Shown: positions 1-8,582 of the stretch, in pieces
Layout: every line of letters begins with the position of its first letter
How positions within the stretch are numbered: the stretch's first letter is position 1
Assembly (NCBI GenBank): GCA_031414415.1
Contig: JANNVK010000223.1
Span: 1-64,000, forward strand
DNA from: JANNVK01 sp031414415
Lineage (GTDB): Bacteria > Acidobacteriota > Blastocatellia > Pyrinomonadales > Pyrinomonadaceae
Reading direction: 5' to 3'
DNA length: 64,000 nt
The notes under the pieces: generated by a model
The model's input: only the letters and a program-made list of their open reading frames with translations
Told to the model about the DNA's origin: nothing
Database searches by the model: none
Translations under genes and position numbers: made by a program

Positions 1-133
1 TGAAGAGGAAAAAGAGAAAGAGTTTGGAGTTGAAGAAAAAGACCGAAAAAGACGAAGCGAAGAGACAACGCTTGAGGTATTTTTCTATGTCTTAACAGCG
101 AAATTACTACTCTTAGAGGAGATTTATTTACAG
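1..133 (+). other. Left-edge segment, possible 3' end of an upstream gene
   Basis: The first 95 bases are purine-rich. In frame 3 they read as a short Lys/Arg-rich tail ending at a TAA at 93-95, which could be the C-terminus of a plus-strand gene starting outside the window. Frame 2 is also open from the left edge into the next gene, so this cannot be settled from the window alone. A Shine-Dalgarno-like AGAGGAG lies at 115-121, 12 nt before the ATG at 134. Confidence 0.25.
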
Positions 134-1675
134 ATGAAAAAGAATTTTGTTTTATTGTTGTTTCTGCTACTTACTTTTTGTTTTGCTATTTTTGCTCAAG
201 ATTATGCTGAGAAACTTGCAGAAATTGACGCATATTCTAAAAAAGTTCAGACAGAATGGAACGTTCCAGGTTTTGCAGTCGCAATTGTAAAAGACGATAA
301 AATCATATTTGCGAAAGGTTACGGAGTTCGCGAAATAGGTAAAACTGCTGCAATCGATGAAAATTCACTATTTGCAATCGCCTCAAACTCAAAAGCCTTT
401 ACGACAGCAAGTTTGGCGATGCTTGTAGATGAAAAGAAGTTAAATTGGGACGATAAAGTTACAAAACATTTACCTGATTTTCAGATGTTTGACTCAAACG
501 TGACTCGTGAAATAACAGTCCGCGATTTGGTTTCGCATCGAAGTGGTTTAGACACCTTCAGCGGCGATTTGCTTTGGTATGACACAACAAATTCGGCTGA
601 TGAAATAATCCGCAGAACTCGTTTTTTAGAACCAACCTCAAGTTTTAGGAGCAAATATGGCTATCAAAATTTGATGTTTATTGCTGCCGGAAAAATACTC
701 GAAAAAGTTTCTGGAAAAACCTGGGCAGAATTTGTTAAAGAACGACTTTTAAAGCCTTTAAATATGAAAAGATCAACGACAAGCGTCAAAGAGTTGAAAG
801 ATAATATCGCAATTCCGCACAATGAATCGGGCGGAAAACTTCGTGCTTTGCCGTTGGGTGATGTTGATAATTCTTGGGGAGCATGTGGCATAAATTCGTC
901 GGTTAGCGAAATGGCAAATTGGTTGCGACTTAATTTAAATAAAGGCAAATTTGATGGAAAACAATTAATAAGCGAGAACCAAATTTGGCAAATGCAACAG
1001 CAAAATATGTATATTCAAATTAGTCAAAATGGTTCAAAATTTAATCCAACAAGACATTTTTTTGGTTATGGATTGGGTTGGTTTTTGAATGATTATCACG
1101 GCAGAAAAGTTGTTTCACACGGTGGTGGATTAGATGGAATGATTTCACAAACAGCAATGATGCCTGAGGAAAATCTCGGTTTAGTTGTGTTAACTAATTC
1201 GGAATCGCCGACAAATACAATTATTCAAAACAAAATTTTTGATGTTATGCTTGCCGTTTCACCAAAGAGAGATTGGTCTGCCGAACTTTTGCAAAGAACA
1301 GCTGATGGAGAAAAAAATGACAATGCAGAAACAGCAAAAATCGATGTATTGCGTTTGTTAAATACTAAACCAACTCTCGCAATAAAGGATTATTTGGGTA
1401 AATATTCGAGTCAAATGTATGGCGATGTCACGGTTGCGGAAGAAAATGGAAAACTTGTCATGCGTTTAATTCCTGCACCAAATTTTGTGGCAGATTTAGA
1501 GCATTGGCAAAATGATACATTTAAAATTAACTGGCGAAGCACCGTAAAATATCACTTTCCGAGAGGTTTTGTTAATTTTATGATTGATAAAAGTGGTAAA
1601 ATTGACGAATTGAAAATAGATCAGCCAAATAATGATTTTTGGTTTTATGAATTAAATTTAAAACGTGTGAATTGA
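134..1675 (+). CDS. Exported serine beta-lactamase-family hydrolase with C-terminal DUF3471-like domain
   Basis: This is a class C beta-lactamase/esterase-type serine hydrolase of 513 aa. The N-terminus is a Sec signal peptide (hydrophobic core at residues 5-19, likely cleavage after FA before QD). The SxxK catalytic motif is visible as SNSK near residues 85-88, the YxN motif as YQN near 176, and the third motif as HGG near 333. About 110 C-terminal residues follow the hydrolase fold and resemble the DUF3471 beta domain of these proteins. The substrate cannot be told from sequence: family members include peptidases, esterases and beta-lactamases. AGAGGAG upstream supports the start. It stands alone, with a new promoter before the next gene. 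The family call is firm, the specificity unknown. Confidence 0.88.
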   Translation: MKKNFVLLLFLLLTFCFAIFAQDYAEKLAEIDAYSKKVQTEWNVPGFAVAIVKDDKIIFAKGYGVREIGKTAAIDENSLFAIASNSKAFTTASLAMLVDEKKLNWDDKVTKHLPDFQMFDSNVTREITVRDLVSHRSGLDTFSGDLLWYDTTNSADEIIRRTRFLEPTSSFRSKYGYQNLMFIAAGKILEKVSGKTWAEFVKERLLKPLNMKRSTTSVKELKDNIAIPHNESGGKLRALPLGDVDNSWGACGINSSVSEMANWLRLNLNKGKFDGKQLISENQIWQMQQQNMYIQISQNGSKFNPTRHFFGYGLGWFLNDYHGRKVVSHGGGLDGMISQTAMMPEENLGLVVLTNSESPTNTIIQNKIFDVMLAVSPKRDWSAELLQRTADGEKNDNAETAKIDVLRLLNTKPTLAIKDYLGKYSSQMYGDVTVAEENGKLVMRLIPAPNFVADLEHWQNDTFKINWRSTVKYHFPRGFVNFMIDKSGKIDELKIDQPNNDFWFYELNLKRVN

Positions 1676-1693
1676 TGTGCAAACTCGACAAAT

Positions 1694-1721
1694 TTGCAGT
1701 TTATATGTCAAACTTTATAAT
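1694..1721 (+). promoter_or_regulatory. Sigma-70-type promoter for the small acidic protein gene
   Basis: A -35-like TTGCAG at 1694-1699 and a perfect TATAAT at 1716-1721 are separated by 16 nt. The downstream gene starts at 1754 with TAGGAG just ahead. This is a sequence match only. Confidence 0.5.
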
Positions 1722-1753
1722 TGAATTTAATATTGTAGGAGTTTTTAGAAATA

Positions 1754-2047
1754 ATGTCAGAAGAAGTTATTGAAATAGCGGAAGAAACCGCAGTTGTTGA
1801 ATCAGTTGAAACAGCGACAGAAACACCAGAAGAAATTGTGGTTGAAGTAAGCGAAGTTGTTGAAACTCCAGCCGAAGTTGTTGAACCAGAACCTGTTGTC
1901 GAAGAAGAAATTTCGTATCACGCAGTTGAAAAAGAAGGAACAGTAACAGCTTTTTGGGAAATGCAAGGTCGCAAACATTTACGAACTATCGACCCACGTT
2001 CGAGCGAAGGCAAGCAAATTCTTGCTTTGTTTGAAACTGCTGCTTAA
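1754..2047 (+). CDS. Small acidic hypothetical protein
   Basis: A 97-aa protein with no recognised family. Residues 1-55 are almost entirely Glu, Val, Thr and Pro (repeats such as VVE, ETP, EVVE), so this half is probably disordered and strongly acidic. The last ~40 residues look folded and more constrained, containing SYHAVEKEGTVTAFWEMQGR and an RTIDPRSSEGKQ stretch. It has no signal peptide or membrane segment. It has its own predicted promoter and ribosome-binding site, and a hairpin terminator follows, so it is likely a monocistronic real gene. Function unknown. Confidence 0.65.
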   Translation: MSEEVIEIAEETAVVESVETATETPEEIVVEVSEVVETPAEVVEPEPVVEEEISYHAVEKEGTVTAFWEMQGRKHLRTIDPRSSEGKQILALFETAA

Positions 2048-2077
2048 ATCAGAGTTTATACAACCGACAAAAATTTT

Positions 2078-2107
2078 AAGGCAAATGTAATTTTTTTACT
2101 TTGCCTT
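2078..2107. terminator. Bidirectional hairpin terminator between convergent genes
   Basis: An AAGGCAAA arm (2078-2085) pairs with TTTGCCTT (2100-2107) around a T-rich loop, flanked by A and T runs. It sits between the 3' ends of the genes at 1754-2047 and 2108-3520. Confidence 0.6.
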
Positions 2108-3520
2108 TTAACTTTTAAACTTGCCCCAATCGCCCCAAATAGCAAAAGTTGCACCAACTCCTTGCAGATTTACAAATAAAGTTTTGCCATCTTTTGAAAA
2201 AGTTGAACCTGCAAACTCGGTTGCTTCTTTTTGCGGTGTAATATTTTTTGCAAAATCTGCAATCTTTCCGTTTGGAGATAAAATCCGCATTAAATTATCG
2301 GGCGTTCCACCTTCGCCGATATAATCGCTGTCTTCGCAGATAAATAACAAATCACTTTTTGGTCTGAGGCAAATATTATCAGGCATATCAAGCACATCGC
2401 GACTCGGCGATTCAAACAAAAGTGTCAATTTTCCTTCTTCTTTTCCATCGCGTTCGTAATGCCAAATTTGTCCGCCTTTATTGTCACCACCAGATGTTGA
2501 GGTAAAATACATTCGACCTTTTTTGTCAGGATAAATACCCTCAAGCCGAGAAAAAGTCGCACCGCCTTTTGCCAAACCTTGTTCGTAAACCGCTGATTCG
2601 TTAATATCAGCACTTTCTGGATCAGGCGAGTCAATCGTCACCCAATTCGTGACAAAACTTTGTCCTGTTTTTAAGCCTTGGCGTGTATCAAAAGCGTCTT
2701 TGTCCTTTATTTTCAACATTTGCAACTTGCCACCATCAGCTAAACGCTTGTTGCGATTTGGCAAGAAACGATAAAAACCTGCTTTTCCAAAGTCTTCAGT
2801 TAAGTAAACAATTCCAGTTTTTTTATCAAAAGCAATCGCTTCGTGGACAAAACGTCCCATCGCTTTGAGCGGAACAGGCGTTATATTTGAATTTGCTGAG
2901 GCAAAAACTTCAAAACAATAGCCGTGTGGTTTTGGATAACCGCCACTTATTTTCCCATTTTTATCAGTCCTAACTGTTTGCCCAAGCGTAGTTTCTTCGC
3001 AAGAAATCCAACTATTCCAAGGTGTTCTGCCACCAGCACAATTGATTAAAGTTCCTGACAAACTCACAAAATCACGGATCAACTCATTTGTTTTTGGGTT
3101 GATAACCAGCGTTGTTGTTCCGCCGGCAACCGTTTCGTCATAATGATTTGCTAAACCAATTGCCGCACCTTCTTTTGGAACTTTTCCATTTGCCACTTCG
3201 TGATTACGGACAATCCGTATTTCGTTACCCATTTTGAACGAAGCCATTCCGTCGTGGGCTTTTGGCGTTATTCTGCCATCAGACATTAATCCGCCAGCTT
3301 GACCGAAAACCTTGTATTCAAAGCCTTTAGGTAATGCCAAAAAAGTTTCACCGGTGTTTTGCGTCGCGGTTGGAATTAGTTCTCCAAATCCGACCGATTT
3401 GAAGCTAGCTATGTTTCCGGTTTCCGCAAAAACTTCACTCCGTTGCATTAAACCGCTAAATGCCAAGAATGTTCCACTTGAAGCCCAAGCAAAATTTTGT
3501 AAAAATGAACGTCTATCCAT
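2108..3520 (-). CDS. Tat-exported PhoX-family (DUF839) protein
   Basis: A 470-aa PhoX/DUF839-family protein. I start it at the ATG ending at 3520 rather than the longer frame (3559), because the internal Met begins a clear twin-arginine signal (MDRRSFLQ followed by a hydrophobic stretch). This implies folding in the cytoplasm before export, as for cofactor-bearing PhoX enzymes. The mature part has the repeated beta-propeller strands of the family, with motifs such as RNHE near residue 105 and EDFGKAGFYRF mid-protein. Founding PhoX proteins are Ca/Fe-dependent alkaline phosphatases, but many DUF839 members are untested, so phosphatase activity is only possible. The divergent neighbour starts at 3559. 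Confidence 0.8.
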   Translation of the reverse strand: MDRRSFLQNFAWASSGTFLAFSGLMQRSEVFAETGNIASFKSVGFGELIPTATQNTGETFLALPKGFEYKVFGQAGGLMSDGRITPKAHDGMASFKMGNEIRIVRNHEVANGKVPKEGAAIGLANHYDETVAGGTTTLVINPKTNELIRDFVSLSGTLINCAGGRTPWNSWISCEETTLGQTVRTDKNGKISGGYPKPHGYCFEVFASANSNITPVPLKAMGRFVHEAIAFDKKTGIVYLTEDFGKAGFYRFLPNRNKRLADGGKLQMLKIKDKDAFDTRQGLKTGQSFVTNWVTIDSPDPESADINESAVYEQGLAKGGATFSRLEGIYPDKKGRMYFTSTSGGDNKGGQIWHYERDGKEEGKLTLLFESPSRDVLDMPDNICLRPKSDLLFICEDSDYIGEGGTPDNLMRILSPNGKIADFAKNITPQKEATEFAGSTFSKDGKTLFVNLQGVGATFAIWGDWGKFKS

Positions 3521-3558
3521 AGTTAAACTATAAACTTTTTGAGGCGGGAAACAAGACA

Positions 3559-3975
3559 ATGAAAATTAAATTTATGTTATCAATATTATTAGTAATTACA
3601 ATTTATTCAACAAGTTTTGCACAACAAAACATTGAATCTTTTTGGAAAAACTTCAAATCTGCAATCTTGAAAGAAGATAAAAATACTGTTGCTAAAATGA
3701 CAAAATTTCCACTTTCAATGCCTTATGGCGTGAAAACGGTAAAATCTAAAGCTGAATTTATTAAGCGTTATGAGAAAATTATAAATATGGAAGCAGACGC
3801 GAAACGATGTTTTCAAACACAAAATATCGAAAAAGAAGAAAATTCTAATCGTTATTTTGTAAATTGCACTTTCGAATCTGAACCAGAAACGAGCAACAAC
3901 AGACCAATTTTTTATTATTTTGAAAAGACAAAAACAGGCTGGAAATTTGCAAGTTTAGATAACATCAACGAATAA
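3559..3975 (+). CDS. Small exported hypothetical protein
   Basis: A 138-aa protein with a Sec signal peptide (hydrophobic core at residues 5-19, probable cleavage after SFA before QQN). The mature ~115 residues contain two Cys (in KRCFQ and VNCTFE) that could form a disulfide, and a C-terminal pattern ending FKTKTGWKF-like (here FEKTKTGWKFASLDN). That pattern resembles the NTF2-like or DUF4440-type small periplasmic folds. I do not recognise a specific family. It is divergent from the PhoX-like gene with a short shared upstream region. Confidence 0.6.
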   Translation: MKIKFMLSILLVITIYSTSFAQQNIESFWKNFKSAILKEDKNTVAKMTKFPLSMPYGVKTVKSKAEFIKRYEKIINMEADAKRCFQTQNIEKEENSNRYFVNCTFESEPETSNNRPIFYYFEKTKTGWKFASLDNINE

Positions 3976-3990
3976 TTTAGGCTAAATTAA

Positions 3991-4010
3991 AAAAAGTTTA
4001 TTAACTTTTT
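3991..4010. terminator. Weak A/T hairpin between convergent genes
   Basis: AAAAAGTT (3991-3998) and AACTTTTT (4003-4010) form a short all-A/T-rich stem between the ends of the genes at 3559-3975 and 4016-5062. It is thermodynamically weak, so this is a tentative call. Confidence 0.3.
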
Positions 4011-4015
4011 ACTTT

Positions 4016-5062
4016 TCAGACATCTTGTCTGTGTGAACCTTCGATTTCTAAAATCAAATTTGCTCCGTAACATTTTGCTGGAGTTTGAAAACCAACTTGA
4101 AAATTATTATTCAATATTTTCTCAGCAATATTTAACGCCGCAAGAGCCGTAAGTGTATAACCTTCAACACCTTGCTGTCTTGCTTCCACTTCGTTTCCGT
4201 TGTTGTCAGTAGCTTTCCCCCAGAGCAAGGTTTTGCCGTTTTTGCGGTCTGTTTCGCTCGGTCCGCCAATCGGAATTTTTGATTGCAAATATTTTTGGAC
4301 AGGTTTTGTCGCTAAAAGCCAGCCGATATAACGACTTAATTTTAGTAATTTCAGACGATTTTCGGGAATAACTGTATAAACTTCGATATTTGGAATTCCT
4401 GTCGAATAAAACGCGGTCGAAACATCGCCCCAAGGAATTGTAACCGCAATGTTTTTCATCTCTCCAAAATCAATTTCGAGAGTTTTATATGCCGCCGGAA
4501 CGTTCGTAATTTTTCCATCTTTGCGAATTGCTCCGCCTTTTCCAACATTCAGAGTCATTGTCGCTTGCGTTCCGTGCGAAATTCCGCCAAGTCCCGAAAA
4601 GGCTAAAGTCAAAGTTGTTGCGGTTGGCAGACGGTTTTTAAGATGCAAAGCCAAACAATCAGACGGCACAACATCAAACCCAACTCCTGGCATAATCATT
4701 ATATTTGCAGCTTTTGCAAGTTCGTTAAGTTGTGCCATTGCTTCAAATACAGCAATTTCACCAGTAATATCAAGATAATGTTTTCCTAAACGCAAACACG
4801 CTTCAACCATCGGTTTTGAAGTAATCGAAAATGGTCCAGCACAGTGAATTACAAAATCGACTTCTTTGAGTGTATATTCAAGCGAAGTTTTGTCTTCCAG
4901 AGAAAATGGACGTGCAATTAATCCTAATTCTTTAGCTATCGGCTCAAGTTTGACAAGACTTCTGCCACCTAAAATTGGCTTTAAACCTCTTTCAACAGCT
5001 AAGCGTGCAATTAATTCACCGGTGTAACCATTCGCACCATAAATTAGAAAATTTTTAGACAT
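4016..5062 (-). CDS. Saccharopine dehydrogenase-like NAD(P)-binding oxidoreductase
   Basis: A 348-aa protein whose N-terminus is a Rossmann fold of the saccharopine dehydrogenase NADP-binding type: FLIYGANGYTGELIARLA with the GxxGxxG variant at residues 9-15, then LGGRS. The FVIHCAGPF segment near residue 72 and the AC..G..Y.DITGE motif near 95 are typical of trans-acting enoyl reductase and saccharopine-dehydrogenase-like proteins. The true substrate is not predictable: family members act in lipid and lysine metabolism. Its start overlaps the end of the cryptochrome gene by 8 nt, so the two are probably co-transcribed and translationally coupled. Confidence 0.78.
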   Translation of the reverse strand: MSKNFLIYGANGYTGELIARLAVERGLKPILGGRSLVKLEPIAKELGLIARPFSLEDKTSLEYTLKEVDFVIHCAGPFSITSKPMVEACLRLGKHYLDITGEIAVFEAMAQLNELAKAANIMIMPGVGFDVVPSDCLALHLKNRLPTATTLTLAFSGLGGISHGTQATMTLNVGKGGAIRKDGKITNVPAAYKTLEIDFGEMKNIAVTIPWGDVSTAFYSTGIPNIEVYTVIPENRLKLLKLSRYIGWLLATKPVQKYLQSKIPIGGPSETDRKNGKTLLWGKATDNNGNEVEARQQGVEGYTLTALAALNIAEKILNNNFQVGFQTPAKCYGANLILEIEGSHRQDV

Positions 5063-6455
5063 ATTTTCGCAACCATTTCTCCGGATTTACAATTGCTTTC
5101 GGGTAATTAACACCGTAAACTCTTGCTAAATCAGCAGTTATATGCAGATTTTTTAACGGCACTTCTTTTAATTCTGGAAGCCAAATTTTAACATATTCAC
5201 CATTTGCGTCATAGTTATTTGCTTGTTTCAGAATGCTAAAATAACGATTTTCACGCGGATCGTTGCCAACTCCAGCAACATACAACCAATTTCCCCAATT
5301 GCTGCAAACATCGTAATCAACCAACTGACTTTCAAACCACATTGCTCCCCAACGCCAATCAATTTTCAAATCTTTGGTCAAAAATGACGCAACATTTTGC
5401 CGTCCGCGGTTCGACATAAATCCTGTTAATTTTAGTTCACGCATATTTGCATCAACAAAAGGCGTGCCAGTTTCGCCATCTAACCACTTACGAAAGTTGA
5501 TGTTATCGTGCTTCCATTCAATATTTTCTTCGCGAATGCCATCAACTTTAAAAAACTTATTTCCAAATTTTAGAGCGACATAACGAAAATAATCTCGCCA
5601 TATAAGTTCAAAAAATAACCAATAAGTTGATTGATTTTTGACGCGAGAGTTTTCATATTTTTTTATTTCTTCATAGATTTTTCGTGGCGAAAGACAACCT
5701 AAACCAAGCCACGCCGAAAATTTAGACGAATAATCTGCACCGATTAAACCATTGCGAGTTTCTTTATAAGTTTTGAGCAAATCTTTTTCCCAAATATATG
5801 CATTCAAATGCTTTATCGCTTCTGTTTCGCCACCAATAAATTGTAAAACGCTTCGCTTATCAGTTTTTGTGTCTTCTTCAAATCCGAAGGTTTTCAGGTT
5901 TGGAAGCTCGCTTTCATCTTGAAATTGGGTAAATTTGGACGGAAGTTTAACACACGGACGCACCCGAGACTGTTTCTCGAGAGCTTTGCGAAACTCGGTA
6001 AAAATATCCGGTAAGTTGTTGATATTAAATGGAATATCGTCGCGGTGAAAAACAGTCGATTGCCAAAACAGACGAAGTTCACTGTTTGATTTTGTTAATT
6101 GCTCACTCAACTTTTGTTCGCAAATTATTTCTTCGCTTGTCGCTTCTTGCGAGGCAAACACAATTTTTGCGTCAAACTTTTCGGCAAGTTCTGCGACTAT
6201 ATTTTCAGGTTTGCCGATTTTTACGATTAAATCAGAGCCAACTTTTCGTAAATTTTCACGCAAATCTGCGATTGATTCAATTAAAAACTTTGTCCGCAAC
6301 GCACCAGTTTTTTTAAATCCGAGCGAAGTTTCGGCAAATTGCCTTTCATCAAAAACATAAACACAGACAACTTCACCAAGTTGCGTAGCTTTTAAGAGCG
6401 ATTCGTTATCGTGCAATCGTAAATCGTTGCGAAACCAATAAATAACTTTATGCAT
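5055..6455 (-). CDS. Cryptochrome DASH / deoxyribodipyrimidine photolyase
   Basis: A 466-aa member of the photolyase/cryptochrome family. The N-terminal antenna domain opens with VIYWFRNDLRLHDNESL. The FAD-binding helical domain contains SAWLGLGCLSPR, TGFMSNRGRQNVASFL and DWRWGAMWFESQLVDYD. Near the C-terminus, NWLYVAGVGNDPRENRYFS followed by KQANNYDANGEYV is the signature of the CRY-DASH branch. DASH proteins repair cyclobutane dimers in single-stranded or looped DNA and may also signal light. It lies in a minus-strand run with aat upstream (7-nt gap) and the oxidoreductase downstream. Confidence 0.92.
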   Translation of the reverse strand: MHKVIYWFRNDLRLHDNESLLKATQLGEVVCVYVFDERQFAETSLGFKKTGALRTKFLIESIADLRENLRKVGSDLIVKIGKPENIVAELAEKFDAKIVFASQEATSEEIICEQKLSEQLTKSNSELRLFWQSTVFHRDDIPFNINNLPDIFTEFRKALEKQSRVRPCVKLPSKFTQFQDESELPNLKTFGFEEDTKTDKRSVLQFIGGETEAIKHLNAYIWEKDLLKTYKETRNGLIGADYSSKFSAWLGLGCLSPRKIYEEIKKYENSRVKNQSTYWLFFELIWRDYFRYVALKFGNKFFKVDGIREENIEWKHDNINFRKWLDGETGTPFVDANMRELKLTGFMSNRGRQNVASFLTKDLKIDWRWGAMWFESQLVDYDVCSNWGNWLYVAGVGNDPRENRYFSILKQANNYDANGEYVKIWLPELKEVPLKNLHITADLARVYGVNYPKAIVNPEKWLRKYV

Positions 6456-6462
6456 ATTAATT

Positions 6463-7152
6463 TTAAAATATTTTTAATCCAAGATTTTGAGTATCTTTTA
6501 ACTTGTCCAAGAAATCATTTCGCGGAATATTTTTTGCACCAAAAACTTCAAAATGCGGAGTCATTACTTGAACATCAAGCCATTTCGCACCTTGATTTTT
6601 CATATGTTCAATAAGAAATAAAAGTGCAAATTTTGAAGCATTCGTTCGCCGATGAAACATACTTTCGCCACAGAAAACACCGCCAGAGTCAACGCCATAA
6701 AGCCCGCCAACTAACTCTTCACCGTCCCAAACTTCAATGCTATGTGCCATTCCATATTCATTAAATCTGCAATACGCCTCAATAAAAGCATCTGTGATCC
6801 AGGTTCCAGCCTCGTGTGATCGTTTAACTTCAGAACAATTTTTTATTACTTCGAGGAAATTTTTATTAATTGTGTAGGTAAATTCTGATTTTTCCCAAGC
6901 CTTTCGCAAACTTTTTTGAATGTGTAAATCTGAAAACTCGAGAATCGCACGTTTTTCGGGGCAAAACCAAGGCAGAGGCATTCCATCAATTGTCCACGGA
7001 AAAATGCCTCCACGATACGCAGTTTTCAAATTTTCAATGGTCATTTCACCACCAAACCCAATAATATCGCGAGCATTATAGTAATATTCGCCGACCAAAA
7101 CCCATTCGCTGAATTCGTGAGTCTTTGGATTTGGAAAAATAATTTCAGTCAC
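6463..7152 (-). CDS. aat: Leucyl/phenylalanyl-tRNA--protein transferase
   Basis: A 229-aa Aat protein. It transfers Leu or Phe from charged tRNA to N-terminal Lys/Arg of proteins, marking them for ClpS/ClpAP (N-end rule). Visible family motifs are YRGGIFPW near residue 47, the PWFCPEKRAIL stretch near 60, and GGLYGVDSGGVFCGESMFHR near 147, which lies in the GNAT-like catalytic core. C-terminal WLDVQVMTPHFEVFGAKNIPR is also diagnostic. It is probably the first gene of a three-gene minus-strand unit with the cryptochrome and oxidoreductase genes. Full length. Confidence 0.93.
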   Translation of the reverse strand: MTEIIFPNPKTHEFSEWVLVGEYYYNARDIIGFGGEMTIENLKTAYRGGIFPWTIDGMPLPWFCPEKRAILEFSDLHIQKSLRKAWEKSEFTYTINKNFLEVIKNCSEVKRSHEAGTWITDAFIEAYCRFNEYGMAHSIEVWDGEELVGGLYGVDSGGVFCGESMFHRRTNASKFALLFLIEHMKNQGAKWLDVQVMTPHFEVFGAKNIPRNDFLDKLKDTQNLGLKIF

Positions 7153-7373
7153 ATAAATATTCTAACGCAAACGGACAAGGTTTCGGAATCGCACTTTTGC
7201 AATTCATTTAACCGCTATTTGTTCACAATTAATAAGATATTTAAAAAGATTTTTGGGCAGAAAGTTAAAAAAGCATTTACCAATCTTAAAATTAACTATG
7301 TTTTTGCAGTTTTTTTTGTTAGTATTTTATTTAGAAATTTTACATCTTATTCAATTAATTAGACAAACTTTAC

Positions 7374-7742
7374 ATGTCAACGATTTTGCAGCCGCAATTT
7401 GACGAAAAGCGTTTCGCCTTGCGAATGGCGTTAAGATTACCTGTTGTTATCTCGGGCAGAACACCAGACGGTTCTGCTTGGAGTGAACCATCGGAAACTG
7501 ACGATATTTCGACAACTGGTGCTTTATTTCATCTTAATCAACCAGTCGAAACAGGAGAAATTTTATATCTTCGTTCGCATCGACCAGATGGCGTTCCGGT
7601 TGAAACCAAAGCTCGCATTGTGCGAATTGCTCCGGCAATTTATGGCACGGCAAGAGTTGGTGTGACTGTTATTGAGCAAGCCGAAAACTGGATTAGACTC
7701 TTCGTTTCTTGGGTTGCCGACGAACAAAACTCACCTGAATAA
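7374..7742 (+). CDS. PilZ-domain protein
   Basis: A 122-aa protein made almost entirely of one PilZ domain, the cyclic-di-GMP-binding fold. The basic RxxxR-type motif is visible as RMALRLP near residues 21-27. The second motif, D-x-S-x-x-G, is visible as DISTTG near 45-50. The following beta strands (ILYLRSHRPDGVPVETKARIVRI and ARVGVTVIE) fit the barrel. It has no other domain, so it would act as a single-domain effector or adaptor. The enoyl-CoA hydratase gene starts 20 nt downstream, so the two may be co-transcribed. The ~220-nt upstream region shared divergently with aat shows no strong promoter. Confidence 0.82.
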   Translation: MSTILQPQFDEKRFALRMALRLPVVISGRTPDGSAWSEPSETDDISTTGALFHLNQPVETGEILYLRSHRPDGVPVETKARIVRIAPAIYGTARVGVTVIEQAENWIRLFVSWVADEQNSPE

Positions 7743-7762
7743 TCATTTTTTCTTAATCTTTT

Positions 7763-8545
7763 ATGTCAAATTACGAAACACTTTTGGTCGAGAAACGCGG
7801 AAATATTGCAATCTTAACAATCAACCGACCCGATAAACTCAACGCTTTGAACTCCAAAGTTCACGCAGAAGGCGTTTTAGCTCTCGAATCTCTAAAAAAA
7901 GACTCAGAAGTTCGCGTTTTGATTCTTAAAGGTTCAGGCGAAAAAGCCTTTGTCGCTGGTGCTGACATCAGCGAATTTGCCGGGCAAACTGCTGCTTCGC
8001 AACGCGACGCGATGAATGCAACTTCGCTTTTTAACTCGCTCGATTCTTTTCCAAAACCAGTAATTGCAATGATTAACGGATTTTGTCTCGGCGGCGGAAA
8101 CGAACTCGCAATGGCTTGCGATCTGCGGATTGCGAGTGACAAATCGCGATTTGGTCAGCCGGAAATTAATCTTGGAATTATTCCCGGCGGTGGCGGAACG
8201 CAACGGTTGACAAATTTAATCGGTGAATCAAAAGCGATGGAATTGATTCTGACTGGCGATATGATCGATGCCGCAAAAGCTCTCGAATTAGGATTGGTAA
8301 ATCACGTTTATTCGGTTGAAGAATTAGAATCAAAAACTCTCGAACTAGCTGGAAAGATTGCCGAAAAATCACCAATCGCACTCCAACTTGCAAAAGAAGC
8401 TGTAAAACTAGCATCAAAATCAAATTTGGACGAAGGTTTGCGGCGTGAAGTTGATTTGTTCGCAGTGTGTTTTTCGACAGCCGACAAAGAAGAAGGCGTG
8501 AGAGCCTTTTTAGAAAAACGAAAACCTGTGTTTATTGGAAAATAA
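7763..8545 (+). CDS. Enoyl-CoA hydratase/isomerase family protein
   Basis: A 260-aa crotonase-fold protein. The oxyanion-hole strand FVAGADISEF near residue 65 and the GFCLGGGNELAMACDLRIA core near 103 are canonical. Both acidic residues used for water addition in true hydratases are present: the Glu in GGGNELA and the Glu in FGQPEINLGIIPGGGGTQRL. This favours 2-enoyl-CoA hydration in fatty-acid beta-oxidation or a related CoA pathway. No other beta-oxidation gene lies in the window. It ends just before a strong shared terminator. Confidence 0.9.
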   Translation: MSNYETLLVEKRGNIAILTINRPDKLNALNSKVHAEGVLALESLKKDSEVRVLILKGSGEKAFVAGADISEFAGQTAASQRDAMNATSLFNSLDSFPKPVIAMINGFCLGGGNELAMACDLRIASDKSRFGQPEINLGIIPGGGGTQRLTNLIGESKAMELILTGDMIDAAKALELGLVNHVYSVEELESKTLELAGKIAEKSPIALQLAKEAVKLASKSNLDEGLRREVDLFAVCFSTADKEEGVRAFLEKRKPVFIGK

Positions 8546-8547
8546 CA

Positions 8548-8575
8548 AAAAGGCGAGTTTTGATGCTCGCCTTTT
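8548..8575. terminator. Strong bidirectional intrinsic terminator
   Basis: AAAAGGCGAG at 8548-8557 pairs perfectly with CTCGCCTTTT at 8566-8575 around an 8-nt loop. U-runs result on both strands, between the convergent genes at 7763-8545 and 8583-12098. Confidence 0.85.
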
Positions 8576-8582
8576 CTTTTAG

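Noticed and set aside
7117..7362. 81-aa open frame in the aat-PilZ divergent gap
   Set aside because: It begins inside aat on the other strand and its composition is Phe/Ile/Asn-rich from A+T-rich DNA; no ribosome-binding site.
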